From Sphaerothrix epifaneia (GTDB lineage Bacteria > Cyanobacteriota > Cyanobacteriia > Phormidesmidales > Phormidesmidaceae): a stretch of DNA of 64,000 bases. Every line of letters begins with the position of its first letter. The first letter of the stretch is position 1. Shown one piece after another: positions 25,797 through 34,763 of the stretch. The stretch is taken from contig NZ_JBHZOL010000089.1 of assembly GCF_042788235.1 (NCBI RefSeq), positions 1-64,000 on the forward strand, given 5' to 3'. Position numbers and translations under genes: made by a program. Under the pieces are notes generated by a model that was given only the letters and a program-made list of their open reading frames with translations, did no database searches and was not told the DNA's origin.

Positions 25797-26600
25797 GAAT
25801 GAGCTTAGATCTCCATACTGGAAGGGGTAATCTCGACAAAAAATTGCGCAAAAAAATACCTGCCAGATCTAAAGAGACACATGGCAGGAAAATTGCCGTG
25901 CGCGTAGCCTAAAACTGTGGAATTGCTAAAGTTCGCTGCAGAAATTAGCTAAAACTCCTGAGAGAACTTAAAAAACCTTTACAGTTATACCATGTTGCTG
26001 TCCGTCATTAGAGCAAAGCGCTGAAATCCACAGGGTACCTGTCAGAATCATTTTTGACCCTTACTCGGCGTCAGGTTTAGAGCCATTTGAGAGACAGGGT
26101 TTTGAAATCGCTGTTGTTGGGTCAATGGAGACAAATCTCACCTCTGGTTAGGGTGAGCGTCCCCTGTGAGAAAAGTACCCATATCCCTAGCAAGGTTACC
26201 CAATTGGGCAGCGCTATCTGAAGCAAAGCAGGCAGCGGTTCAAGCTCGTTGAGGTCTGCGCTGCTGGTATACCCTAGCCCGTATCAGTTGGTAAACAGAT
26301 TGACCGAGCTAAGCTGTCTCGACGAGAGCATAGGCGGAAAGTTTCGCACTGGCATATTTTTCGGTTTTTTGACCCTTTTAGTCAAATTAGCCATGCTTAG
26401 CCGTACTTAAATTAACAACTTTTGCCTTTATAAGATGCTATTCCTACTGAGAACAAACGCGATCGCCTGCTGAGCGAAATCAGTTGGCTTTGAAGTCTTC
26501 GCTAAAGCAAGGGGTAATTTTTGCGATCAACTGCTTCCTTGAAGTCAACCCATTAGGAAAAATAACCGCTTGCTGACCCATTAAGAGCTTTCTAACAAAC
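25797..26600. other. 800-base gap between divergent desA and AGCS genes
   Basis: This is the longest gene-free stretch of the window. It has no reading frame with a recognisable domain. The centre (26128-26320) can fold into an extended structure listed separately as a candidate RNA. The outer parts should contain the desA and symporter promoters, but I saw no convincing box pairs. Confidence 0.6.
26128..26320 (+). ncRNA. Candidate structured RNA of 6S RNA size
   Basis: About 190 nt with nested complementary segments: closing stem GAGACA (26128-26133) with TGTCTC (26315-26320); AATCT with AGATT just inside; a local hairpin CTCACC/GGTGAG; a further GGTTACC/GGTATACC pairing; and an inner 7-bp stem GCAGCGC (26208-26214) with GCGCTGC (26258-26264). 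Size and shape (long imperfect hairpin, wide interior loops, GTCCCCTG in the 5' bubble) resemble 6S RNA. Strand and identity are unproven. Confidence 0.35.
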
Positions 26601-28223
26601 ATGAGAAACCAAATAAAACCTCAACCTCATAAAAGGTGGCAAACAGCTATCAATCGTAGCCTTAGCAAATTTTCAATTAACTCAAAAGCAGTTTGGCTAT
26701 TGCTTCCTTGTCTGTTGATCTGGCTGCTCTTAGTACCTGCCGGAGCAATGGCTCAAGAAGATGCCGTGACAGGCGTTGACCGAATTTTTCAGCCCATTGT
26801 CGATGTCATGTCACTGTTCCTCTTCTTCCCCATTGGCGGTGAAAATGGATTTCCATTTATCGTGTTGTGGCTATTTGTGGCCGCAATTTTCTTCACGCTG
26901 CGAATGGGTTTTATTAATTTTCGGGGGTTCAAACATGCCATCCAAGTCGTACAGGGCAAATTTGATGATCCCCACGATGAAGGTGAGGTTTCTCACTTTC
27001 AAGCGCTAGCTACAGCCGTTTCCGGCACAGTGGGGCTAGGCAATATAGCAGGGGTAGCCGTCGCTATTCAGTTGGGCGGGCCAGGAGCTATGTTTTGGCT
27101 AACGCTGGCTGGCCTTTTCGGCATGGTCACTAAGTTTGTAGAGTGTACGCTAGCGGTTAAATATCGACGGGTGCTGGAAGATGGCACCGTTTTGGGCGGC
27201 CCGATGTATTACTTGACACGCGGCCTATCGCCCAAAGGAATGCGGCCACTCGGACAAGGGCTAGCCGTGCTTTTTTGTATTCTCTGCTTGGGCGGTAGCT
27301 TGGGCGGCGCTAACATGTTTCAGTCGAACCAGGCTTATGCTGCTATTTCAAGCCTGATTCCGGGTTTACCAGCCTGGTTGTTTGGCGTGATTTTGGCAGC
27401 TTTAGCGGCGTTTGTGATTATTGGTGGTATTCGCCGTATTGGTGCCGTAGCAGAAAAGCTCGTACCCGCTATGGCGGCTATTTATGCGATCGCTTGCCTG
27501 TTTGTCATTGTTGTCAACATCGCTCAGGTACCAGCCGCCATTGGCACCATTATTAGCGAAGCGTTTGTGCCCAGCGCGGCGGTAGGTGGCATTGTCGGCG
27601 TGATGGTGCAGGGAATCCGCCGTAGCTCGTTTTCAAACGAGGCCGGAGTAGGGTCAGCCGCGATCGCCCACTCAGCAGCCCGAACCGATGAACACATTCG
27701 TGAAGGCATTGTGGCGCTGCTAGAACCCTTTATCGATACCGTTGTTATTTGCAACATGACTGCGATCGCCATTGTACTCACTGGCGTTTACCAAGACACA
27801 GGCGACACCCTCAGCGGTGTGGCCATGACCTCTAGCGCTTTCGCTACTGTCATCGGTTGGTTCCCTATTGTCTTGAGTATTGCAGTTTGTCTGTTTGCCT
27901 TTTCAACCATCATTTCCTGGAGCTATTACGGCATTCAGGCATGGGCTTACTTATTTGGCGAACGCACTACCCTGATTTTCAAATGCATTTATGTCGTCTG
28001 TACCTTTTTAGGCTGCTTAACCAGCCTAGGACTGATTATTGACTTTAGCGACTTAATGCTATTAGGCATGGCCTTTCCAAATTTGATTGGCTGCTACATT
28101 CTCTCTAATGAAGTAGCGGGCGACCTCAAAGATTACTGGCAACGGCTGACATCGGGTCAAATGCCCACCTACGAGCAGCAACTCGCTTTTGAAACTTCAG
28201 AGCAACCTTCCAACAAGCTTTAG
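26601..28223 (+). CDS. Sodium:alanine/glycine symporter (AGCS family)
   Basis: A 540-residue plasma-membrane amino-acid carrier. It has an N-terminal hydrophobic leader (about 30-52, ending AMAQE), then about ten membrane helices with the family signatures GFINFRGFKHAIQ, SGTVGLGNIAGVAVAIQLGGPGA, RRSSFSNEAGVGSAAIAHSAA (read in two parts) and TIISWSYYGIQAWAYLFG. AGCS proteins import alanine or glycine with Na+ or H+. The leader is longer than in E. coli or Bacillus relatives but common in cyanobacterial members. It starts at ATG 26601. The gene stands alone, with a large palindrome downstream. Confidence 0.92.
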   Translation: MRNQIKPQPHKRWQTAINRSLSKFSINSKAVWLLLPCLLIWLLLVPAGAMAQEDAVTGVDRIFQPIVDVMSLFLFFPIGGENGFPFIVLWLFVAAIFFTLRMGFINFRGFKHAIQVVQGKFDDPHDEGEVSHFQALATAVSGTVGLGNIAGVAVAIQLGGPGAMFWLTLAGLFGMVTKFVECTLAVKYRRVLEDGTVLGGPMYYLTRGLSPKGMRPLGQGLAVLFCILCLGGSLGGANMFQSNQAYAAISSLIPGLPAWLFGVILAALAAFVIIGGIRRIGAVAEKLVPAMAAIYAIACLFVIVVNIAQVPAAIGTIISEAFVPSAAVGGIVGVMVQGIRRSSFSNEAGVGSAAIAHSAARTDEHIREGIVALLEPFIDTVVICNMTAIAIVLTGVYQDTGDTLSGVAMTSSAFATVIGWFPIVLSIAVCLFAFSTIISWSYYGIQAWAYLFGERTTLIFKCIYVVCTFLGCLTSLGLIIDFSDLMLLGMAFPNLIGCYILSNEVAGDLKDYWQRLTSGQMPTYEQQLAFETSEQPSNKL

Positions 28224-28260
28224 AGACTTCTATTGCGCCTGCTAAAGCAGATTTGTTTTG

Positions 28261-28341
28261 AAACGAACGTAGGGATAGGTTCAGTCCAGCCCGCTCAATT
28301 TTTTTGAACGTATCTGCCTCAACTTATCCCTACTTTTCGTT
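28261..28341. repeat. Long inverted repeat downstream of the symporter
   Basis: GTAGGGATAGGTT (28269-28281) pairs with AACTTATCCCTAC (28321-28333), 13 bp with one G-T pair, and the arms extend outward as AACGAA/TTCGTT. It could end symporter transcription or be a palindromic intergenic repeat. Confidence 0.55.
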
Positions 28342-28401
28342 GAATGCGGTTAAATAGCTGACGCCCAATAGTCACGTTTGCGATCGCAGCATAAAAGTTG
28401 A

Positions 28402-28593
28402 CTACTTGAGAAGACGGCGGCTATCGGCTTCTAGCTGAGCTAGGTGCTGTCGTCTTTGATGCGGCGCTAGCGATTGATATTCACCATAAAAATGGCTAAA
28501 CGCCCAAAAACCTTTGATTACTCGCCAAAAGCGCTGGCGAACTGAAGGGGTTTGTTGGTTTTGTGAAAAGCCTGAGGTTGTGAACCCAGTCAT
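28402..28593 (-). CDS. Small conserved protein, 63 residues
   Basis: I do not recognise this family. A strong ribosome-binding site (AAGGAGA, 7 bases before ATG 28593) supports the start MTGFTTSG; upstream codons of the frame are probably untranslated. The product is basic, with an aromatic patch (FWRVIKGFWAFSHFYGEYQ) and a charged helical C-terminus (HQRRQHLAQLEADSRRLLK). No signal peptide or membrane helix is obvious. It is a monocistronic small protein of unknown role. Confidence 0.6.
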   Translation of the reverse strand: MTGFTTSGFSQNQQTPSVRQRFWRVIKGFWAFSHFYGEYQSLAPHQRRQHLAQLEADSRRLLK

Positions 28594-28844
28594 GATTGAA
28601 TCTCCTTTACTGGTGCATAGTTCAATCTTAGAGACGGGGGCAGATAGGAACAAAAGCTCAGGTCGATAGCTACTATTGATAAAATTCATAGTGCCAAACC
28701 AGTCAGTTGAGGCGAGGCTTAAGCGCTTCGTTATAAATAGAAAATTGGCAAAATCCCCCTAAATTTCTTGCAAAAAAGAGATCTAGAGGGATTTCTAAAG
28801 GCTCAGCGTCACAGCTCGGAGCTTGTAGGGTCTATACCCGTAAG

Positions 28845-28914
28845 GTTAAGACACTCAAATTGCTAAAAGCTTTTTCCAGAAAACTTTTCATGACTGCCTT
28901 CTGTTTTTAGCAAT
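28845..28914. repeat. Palindromic intergenic repeat, copy 1
   Basis: ATTGCTAAAA (28859-28868) and TTTTAGCAAT (28905-28914) are perfect inverted arms. The whole ~70-base segment is similar to 40624-40694, sharing CAC-C/T-CAAATTGCT-A/G-AAAGCT, CAGAAAA and CTGCCTTC. Both copies lie just past the stop of a minus-strand gene, so the element may serve as a terminator as well as being a dispersed repeat. Confidence 0.6.
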
Positions 28915-28951
28915 AAAGCCCGCTCTGACAACCCTTACTTTTGGAGAAGGA

Positions 28952-29368
28952 CTAATTGGTTTTTTGATACTGGCGCAAAACTCTTTGCTCAGGCACAGTC
29001 AATTCATCCGCGTCGTCAACGGAACGGGCTTTATCAGCTAGATCTTTTAGTTTTTTGCTAGCCGTGTCGCGACCTTCTTCAATTTTTTGGTTGCGCAGCT
29101 CAGTTTTACCTTTAATCTGCTTAGTGGTTTCTAACCCTTGATAAACCCCTTCTGAAGCCCGATCAACGGCTTCGGCAGCTTGATCAAGGTCTTTAGTTTC
29201 AACGCTTTCGGGGCTAAAAGGATGGGTGGTGGGGTTAGTGGCAGGCTGGAGATCGACAGCGATCGCGGGGTAGGCGATCGCACTGCCTAGCCACACCATC
29301 AATTGCAATAGCCCTATTGCCGCTATCTGGCGCAGTCTGGTATGCAGCCCCTGAGAAAAGAAACACAT
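28952..29368 (-). CDS. Exported protein of unknown function
   Basis: A 138-residue protein with a likely signal peptide (basic start, hydrophobic IAAIGLLQLMVWLGSAIAYP, then possible AIA cleavage). The mature part is strongly charged and helical, with a Lys/Glu-rich segment ETTKQIKGKTELRNQKIEEG followed by a helix containing KKLKDLADKARSVDDADE. This suggests an alpha-helical periplasmic or lumenal protein; no family was recognised. The 3' end abuts a palindromic repeat. It lies about 140 bases from glmS on the same strand. Confidence 0.6.
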   Translation of the reverse strand: MCFFSQGLHTRLRQIAAIGLLQLMVWLGSAIAYPAIAVDLQPATNPTTHPFSPESVETKDLDQAAEAVDRASEGVYQGLETTKQIKGKTELRNQKIEEGRDTASKKLKDLADKARSVDDADELTVPEQRVLRQYQKTN

Positions 29369-29508
29369 AAAAGTTCAAATATGGCACATCCTTCTTACCC
29401 TAACGCCCCTGCCCCCACACATCCTGTATCTACAGATAGAAGCCCCTGCCAACAGAGGTTCCCAGGCTTTTGCCCAGGAACCCGTCTAACCCAGTCGGCA
29501 GGCATTGC

Positions 29509-31416
29509 TTACTCTACGGTGACGCTTTTAGCCAGGTTACGAGGCTGATCCACATCTAAGCCCCGGCGAGCCGCAATGTGATAAGCCAAAAGCTGTAGCG
29601 GAATTACCGTCAAAATGGGAGAGAGCAGTTCGTCTACTTTGGGAACTGGCAACAACGAGTCAAAAGTATCTTCTGCTTCTGCATCGTTGAGGGGAACCAC
29701 ACCAATCAGTTGGGCATCTCTGGCCTTGGCCTCTTGGGCATTAGACAACACCTTTTCGTAGACTGAACCTGGCATGGCGATCGCCACAACTGGCACCTTA
29801 GCGTCTAGTAGTGCAATTGGCCCATGTTTCATTTCACCTGCCGGATAACCTTCTGCATGGATGTAGCTAATTTCCTTCAGCTTCAGCGCCCCTTCTAGGG
29901 CAATTGGAAAGTTGATCCCCCGACCGAGGAAAATAAAATCTTGCGTTTCGGCAAAATCGTGGGCTAGCTCTTCGATATAGCGCTCTTGGCTCTCCAACAC
30001 CAGCTCAATCTGGGCTGGCAACTGGCGCATTTCTTCGACGATGGCATGAATGCGTTCTGACGATAAGGTTTTGCGGATATAGGCCAGCTCTAAAGCCAAA
30101 AAGTAAAAAGCCATCACCTGAGCCGTGAAGGTTTTAGTGGCAGCTACCCCAATCTCAATGCCTGCGTGTGTATCAATAATATGGGGCACCATTCGCGCCA
30201 GAGAACTTTCAGCCCGGTTGGTAATGCCCAGCATCCGGGCTTGGAACTGAGGGTCTGGCTGCTGCGATCGCCGTGACTGTTCCATTTCTAAAGCAGCCAG
30301 GGTATCTGCGGTTTCGCCCGATTGCGTCACTCCAATGGTGAGTGTGTTGGGCATCAGCGGCGAGGGCGAGTAGCGAAACTCCGAGGCATACTGCACCATC
30401 GTCGGAATATTGGCCAGTTGCTCTAACAAATGCTTGCCCACCAAACTTGCATGCCAGCTCGTACCGCAAGCAACAATTTGAATATGTTCTAGACCCTGAA
30501 GCAGATCGGGAGCTAGCCCTAAGCGAATGGGAGAAGTACCGTTGTTTTCTAGGCTCCAAGCTGCATCAATGTACGTTTCAATGCCTGTGCGCACCACACC
30601 AGGCTGCTCATAGATTTCTTTGAGCATGAAATGTTTGAACCCCTGCTTTTCCACCATGATGGGGTTCCAGTTGAGCGTGCGAGGAAATTTCTTCAGGCGA
30701 TCGCCCGCAAACGTATAAACCTCAACTCCCATTGGCGTTAGCCGAGCCAGTTCACCATTTTCTAAAGGCAACACAGCCCGCGTATGCGGCACAATTGCAG
30801 GTGTATCTGAAGCGCAGAAAAACTCTCCCTGACCAAAACCAATCACCAGAGGCGCTTGCTGCCGCACCACAATCAGTTCATCGGAAAAGTCTACACAAAT
30901 AATCGCCAGCGCAAAGGCTCCTTGCAAACAATTAGCCGCTAAGCGTACCGCCTCTAAAAAAAGTGACTGCAAACTGAGCGGACTCAAATGGTGGGGCGGA
31001 TTTTTCATAAATTCCGCAATCAGATGAGGCACCACTTCTGTATCCGTGTCAGAAAGAAACTTATGCCCTTTAGCTTTGAGGTCTTCGCGGAGTTCTCGGT
31101 AGTTTTCAATAATGCCGTTTTGAACAACAGCAAGGCGACGGGCTGTGTCAGTATGGGGATGGGCGTTGTATTCTTCTGGCTTGCCATGAGTGGCCCAGCG
31201 AGTATGGCCAATGCCAACTCTTGCCAGATTTTCATAGCCTGCTAGCTTATCTTGCAGGTTTTGCAGCTTGCCTTTAGCCCGGACACACTGTAGTTCACCT
31301 TCTGAAATAGTGGCTACACCCGCAGAGTCATAGCCGCGATACTCTAGCTTTTGCAACCCTTCTAGCAAAATATTGCTAGCGGGGCGAGTGCCAATGTATC
31401 CAACGATTCCGCACAT
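29509..31416 (-). CDS. glmS: Glutamine--fructose-6-phosphate aminotransferase (isomerizing)
   Basis: Makes glucosamine-6-phosphate from fructose-6-phosphate and glutamine, the first step toward UDP-GlcNAc for peptidoglycan and lipopolysaccharide. The 635 residues begin MCGIVGYIGTRPA, placing the nucleophilic Cys2 of the class II amidotransferase domain (1-~240). Two SIS domains follow (about 310-450 and 480-620), with CGTSWHASLVGK and TQSGETADTLAAL binding the sugar phosphate, and the C-terminus ends PRNLAKSVTVE as in all GlmS. I looked for a glmS ribozyme upstream; the short leader (31417-31517) does not show one. Confidence 0.96.
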   Translation of the reverse strand: MCGIVGYIGTRPASNILLEGLQKLEYRGYDSAGVATISEGELQCVRAKGKLQNLQDKLAGYENLARVGIGHTRWATHGKPEEYNAHPHTDTARRLAVVQNGIIENYRELREDLKAKGHKFLSDTDTEVVPHLIAEFMKNPPHHLSPLSLQSLFLEAVRLAANCLQGAFALAIICVDFSDELIVVRQQAPLVIGFGQGEFFCASDTPAIVPHTRAVLPLENGELARLTPMGVEVYTFAGDRLKKFPRTLNWNPIMVEKQGFKHFMLKEIYEQPGVVRTGIETYIDAAWSLENNGTSPIRLGLAPDLLQGLEHIQIVACGTSWHASLVGKHLLEQLANIPTMVQYASEFRYSPSPLMPNTLTIGVTQSGETADTLAALEMEQSRRSQQPDPQFQARMLGITNRAESSLARMVPHIIDTHAGIEIGVAATKTFTAQVMAFYFLALELAYIRKTLSSERIHAIVEEMRQLPAQIELVLESQERYIEELAHDFAETQDFIFLGRGINFPIALEGALKLKEISYIHAEGYPAGEMKHGPIALLDAKVPVVAIAMPGSVYEKVLSNAQEAKARDAQLIGVVPLNDAEAEDTFDSLLPVPKVDELLSPILTVIPLQLLAYHIAARRGLDVDQPRNLAKSVTVE

Positions 31417-31517
31417 AAAGTTGACTCCTTGCCCAGTAAACTGAAGATCATAAGATCATACATTCGTTATCTAGCTTGTAACGCTAGCTTAACGAGCTTG
31501 ACTGCTCAATAGAATAC

Positions 31518-31742
31518 ATGCTGGGGTCAATAGCGAAGATTTTATCTATCGCTGCTCTGTTGCTGCTGATGACTTCTATTAGTCCTCTGGTTGAGGCGAA
31601 GCTGGCTACGTCACTTAAAGACTATGCCAAAAAACGACCAAACCAGCTTGCGGAGATATTGACCCAGATTGAGAGTCTGAAAGCTGCCATGTGGTTTTTC
31701 ATAGCTCTAGTGCTATCAGCCAATGTTTTCAAACAAGATTGA
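31518..31742 (+). CDS. Small predicted membrane protein, 74 residues
   Basis: I do not recognise this family. The product has a hydrophobic N-terminal segment (ILSIAALLLLMTSISPLVEA, about 8-27), a charged middle (KLATSLKDYAKKRPNQLAEI) and a second hydrophobic segment near the end (AAMWFFIALVLSANVF). This is a plausible two-helix membrane protein or a secreted protein with a tail anchor. It diverges from glmS and lacks an obvious Shine-Dalgarno sequence. Confidence 0.45.
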   Translation: MLGSIAKILSIAALLLLMTSISPLVEAKLATSLKDYAKKRPNQLAEILTQIESLKAAMWFFIALVLSANVFKQD

Positions 31743-31841
31743 TCTGCGGTAGCTTTTCACTTAATGCCATTGGGGTTCATAGCCATTTTGCGCTGAGATT
31801 GCTTAGCGGTTGTCTAAGACGTCTAAATTTACCGTATAAAC

Positions 31842-33035
31842 ATGAATGATCTGGGTCAGGCCTTGCTCCGTAAGGTGAAGCCAATTACTAAAGAATGGAT
31901 TCAAACCGTTTGCTCTGACCGCGAGATTGATAGCGTTCAGAAGCTCACCTATGAAGCGATTTACGATAGCTTACCTCAGGTATTAGAAGCGATCGCTACG
32001 CTACTTAGCGACAACATTCAAGATAATACAGAAGGATTAAACTGCAATAGCTTAGAGCACGGTATTGTCCGAGCCGACCAGGGGTTTGACGCCTCAGAAA
32101 TTGCCCGCGAATATCGGATTCTACGCGAAGTTATTTTTTCTGCTCTAGAAGAAGATCTGCTAACCGGAACAGCGTTAGAAGTGCTACAGGCCACGCGATC
32201 GATTAACGCCGTTCTCGATCACGTCATCATTTTGAGTTTAGAAAGCTACATTGAACGGCGGTTGACAGCCTTAGTCAAAATCGAAGATCAGCTTGTTTTA
32301 ACCGGGCAAGAACTCAATCGACTCGCCCAAATTCACCAAGAACAGCTTTCACAACTGGCTCACGAACTTAAAAATCCGCTAAACTCGCTGCTGGGCTTTT
32401 CCAGTTTGCTCATGAAAAAGTTTCAAAATCGGATTGACACTGGAGAAGGTCATCCCGCCGATTTGCAAAACATCGAGCGCGTCATTCGAAACGGGCGTCA
32501 CATTTTAGCGCTGATCAACAATAGCCTGGATATGGCTCGCTCTGAACTAGAGCAGCAACAGCTAGATGTGGAAACCTTTGCTTTGCGAGAGCTGTTAGAT
32601 GATCTGGTTGCTAATATTGTGCCTCTGGCTCAGCGTAAGCAGCTTACTGTGGTGCTAGAAAGCGATCGCGCCCCCACTGAGATTACAACCGATGCAGTGC
32701 GCTTGCGGCAAATTATCAGCAACCTCCTGAGCAACGCAGTACGCTATACCAAGGTGGGAATCATCCGCATCATTTGCCAGCAGCCAGACGCCCAAAGCTG
32801 GTCAATTGCAATTGTAGATACTGGCGTTGGTATTTCTGCCGAAATGCAAGAGCGCATTTTTGAACCCTACTTCCGCGTCAATTCACCTCATTCAACGGAC
32901 GAAGAAGGCACTGGTTTAGGGCTGGCCATTGTCAAGCGGCTAGTCACCTTACTGCAAGGCCAGATCGAACTTATATCAGTCCCCAACCAAGGCTCTACGT
33001 TTACCCTCACTTTTCCGATCAGGCTAGCGACCTAG
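31842..33035 (+). CDS. Sensor histidine kinase with RsbRD-like N-terminal domain
   Basis: A 397-residue soluble kinase. The N-terminal ~145 residues are all-helical and resemble the RsbRD-type (globin-related) sensor domain; there is no membrane helix. HisKA follows with His174 in LAHELKNPLN, then an intact HATPase: N-box LRQIISNLLSNAVRYT, G1 DTGVGIS, F-box FEPYFR and G2 EGTGLGLAIVKRL. It has no receiver and no cognate regulator beside it; the next gene is a TetR regulator, so its partner is probably elsewhere. The signal is unknown. Confidence 0.9.
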   Translation: MNDLGQALLRKVKPITKEWIQTVCSDREIDSVQKLTYEAIYDSLPQVLEAIATLLSDNIQDNTEGLNCNSLEHGIVRADQGFDASEIAREYRILREVIFSALEEDLLTGTALEVLQATRSINAVLDHVIILSLESYIERRLTALVKIEDQLVLTGQELNRLAQIHQEQLSQLAHELKNPLNSLLGFSSLLMKKFQNRIDTGEGHPADLQNIERVIRNGRHILALINNSLDMARSELEQQQLDVETFALRELLDDLVANIVPLAQRKQLTVVLESDRAPTEITTDAVRLRQIISNLLSNAVRYTKVGIIRIICQQPDAQSWSIAIVDTGVGISAEMQERIFEPYFRVNSPHSTDEEGTGLGLAIVKRLVTLLQGQIELISVPNQGSTFTLTFPIRLAT

Positions 33036-33119
33036 CCAGTCTCTGTTGTTCGCAGCAGCTACCCCTATGGGTTAGACCGCTGCTTGACGTCTTTACCTAC
33101 CTACTAGTAGAATAATGTC

Positions 33120-33704
33120 ATGGACAGCGGCGACACTAAAACCCAAATTCTTGATAGTGCTCAGGCGCTCATTGAGCGAGTAGGCATTAATGCCATGAGC
33201 TATCAAGACATCAGCAAGGCAGTCAACATTCGCAAAGCCAGCATTCACTATCATTTTCCGACAAAAGATGATCTAGTGGCCGCTTTGCTCGATCGCTATA
33301 ATGCTGACTTCTTAAGGCAGCTTGAGGCCATTTTAAGTTCTGGGGCTGTGCCTACGGTGAAATTACGCCGCTATTGCAGCTTGTTTATTACCAAGCTCAG
33401 GTGTGGCGATCAAACTCAAGCCTGCCTTTGCAGCATGCTAGGAGCCGAGCTAGAAACGTTAAAAAGCCCTTTGGCTCAAAGGGTTTCTAGCTTTTATAGC
33501 GCTAATGAAAAACGGCTAGCTCAAATACTGGCGGAAGGACGCGAAAGCGGCGAGTTTGCCTTTCTCGGAGAAGTTGAGGCAATGTCGCAACTGATGTTCT
33601 CTCTGCTAGAAGGGGGCATGTTGATTGCGCGTGCCCAGGGCGGCGTTCCATATTACGAGGCTATCATTCGGCAAATGTTGCAGATGGTAGGCGTTAGGGA
33701 TTAA
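33120..33704 (+). CDS. TetR family transcriptional regulator
   Basis: A 194-residue repressor-type regulator. The N-terminal TetR helix-turn-helix (about 6-54) has TKTQILDSAQALIERVGINA, SYQDISKAVNIRKASIHYHF and PTKDDLVAALLDRY, matching the family closely. The C-terminal ligand domain (about 75-190) resembles the TetR_C subgroup near AcrR/YxaF-like proteins and contains two Cys close together (ACLCSML), which could be redox- or metal-sensitive. The stop is 69 bases before the ATG of the flavoprotein gene, suggesting cotranscription and possible regulation of it. Confidence 0.9.
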   Translation: MDSGDTKTQILDSAQALIERVGINAMSYQDISKAVNIRKASIHYHFPTKDDLVAALLDRYNADFLRQLEAILSSGAVPTVKLRRYCSLFITKLRCGDQTQACLCSMLGAELETLKSPLAQRVSSFYSANEKRLAQILAEGRESGEFAFLGEVEAMSQLMFSLLEGGMLIARAQGGVPYYEAIIRQMLQMVGVRD

Positions 33705-33773
33705 TTTTTGCAGATCTATCTACCTTCTGATAGGTCAAAACCGACTACAGCTTGCAAACGTTTAGAGATCACT

Positions 33774-34763
33774 ATGCTTTTAACCAAAAACAATCTTGGC
33801 GATCGCAGCGATCGCATTTATGACGCCATTGTGGTTGGCGGTGGCGCTGGTGGGCTTTCGGCAGGTATCTATCTACAACGCTACCTGCTCAATAGCCTGG
33901 TCATTGATAAAGGCAAAGCTCGCTCTTTCTGGATGCAGGAGTTGCACAACTATTTAGGACTCTCCCCCGACACCCCCGGTCGCGAGTTGCTAACCCAGGG
34001 TAAAGACCATTACCTTTCAGTGGGCGGCGATTATCTCAATGCTTTTGTAGAAGAGGTCACCGATGAAGGGGAAACCTTTTTGGTTAAAGTCAAAGTTGGA
34101 CGCAAAAACAGCATTGAACACACTTTTCGCACTCGCTATCTGATTGCCGGTAGCGGCATCATTGATCATTTGCCGCAACTCAGCAACATGCAAAACGTGT
34201 TCGACTATGCTGGTTACAACCTTCATGTTTGCCTGATCTGTGATGGTTATGAAATTGCCGATCAGCGAGTTGGGGTTTTTGCTAGCAGCGAAGCGGCCTT
34301 GGGCGTAGCCGATCCCCTCCGTTGGTTCACGCCAGAGATTACCCTGTTTACCCATGGCCAGTTTTCTGTTAGCCCCGAAAAACGCCAGCATTACGAAAAT
34401 TTAGGCTTCACCCTGATAGAAACGCCCATTCAACAGTTTGTGGGTCAACATCACCAGATGACGGGCGTTGAACTCATCGATGGTACCGTCGTACCGCTAG
34501 AGGCAGGTTTGATCTCAATGGGTTCTCGCTTTCACACGGACTATCTTGAAGGGTTGAATCTAGAGAAAAAAGGAAACAACCTGGTAACTGACGACATGCG
34601 GCGGACATCCCATCCTCGCGTTTTCGCAATTGGCGACTTAAAAGTAGGCTTAAATCAAGTCGTCATTGCGGCTGCTGATGGTGCCCTGGCAGCCACTCAA
34701 ATCTGGCGTGATATTCGCCGAGTAGAAGGAACCCGGCGCGTCCGCATGCGTTCGGCAGCCTAA
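33774..34763 (+). CDS. Thioredoxin reductase-like FAD flavoprotein
   Basis: A 329-residue pyridine-nucleotide-disulphide oxidoreductase relative. FAD-binding VVGGGAGGLSAGIY (20-33), ATG-like VIAGSG, and the C-terminal FAIGD box are present. The thioredoxin-reductase dithiol is kept as CLICDG (Cys153, Cys156). However, the following NADPH-binding Rossmann turn GxGxxA is replaced by VFASSEAALG, and the GRxxT and HRR motifs of NADPH recognition are not seen. It may therefore use a different reductant. ATG 33774 is favoured; a TTG 22 codons upstream is less likely. The neighbour is a TetR regulator. Confidence 0.85.
   Translation: MLLTKNNLGDRSDRIYDAIVVGGGAGGLSAGIYLQRYLLNSLVIDKGKARSFWMQELHNYLGLSPDTPGRELLTQGKDHYLSVGGDYLNAFVEEVTDEGETFLVKVKVGRKNSIEHTFRTRYLIAGSGIIDHLPQLSNMQNVFDYAGYNLHVCLICDGYEIADQRVGVFASSEAALGVADPLRWFTPEITLFTHGQFSVSPEKRQHYENLGFTLIETPIQQFVGQHHQMTGVELIDGTVVPLEAGLISMGSRFHTDYLEGLNLEKKGNNLVTDDMRRTSHPRVFAIGDLKVGLNQVVIAAADGALAATQIWRDIRRVEGTRRVRMRSAA

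Noticed and set aside
31417..31517. Possible glmS ribozyme upstream of glmS
   Set aside because: The leader is only about 100 bases and shows no core motif of the ribozyme, which is rare in cyanobacteria.
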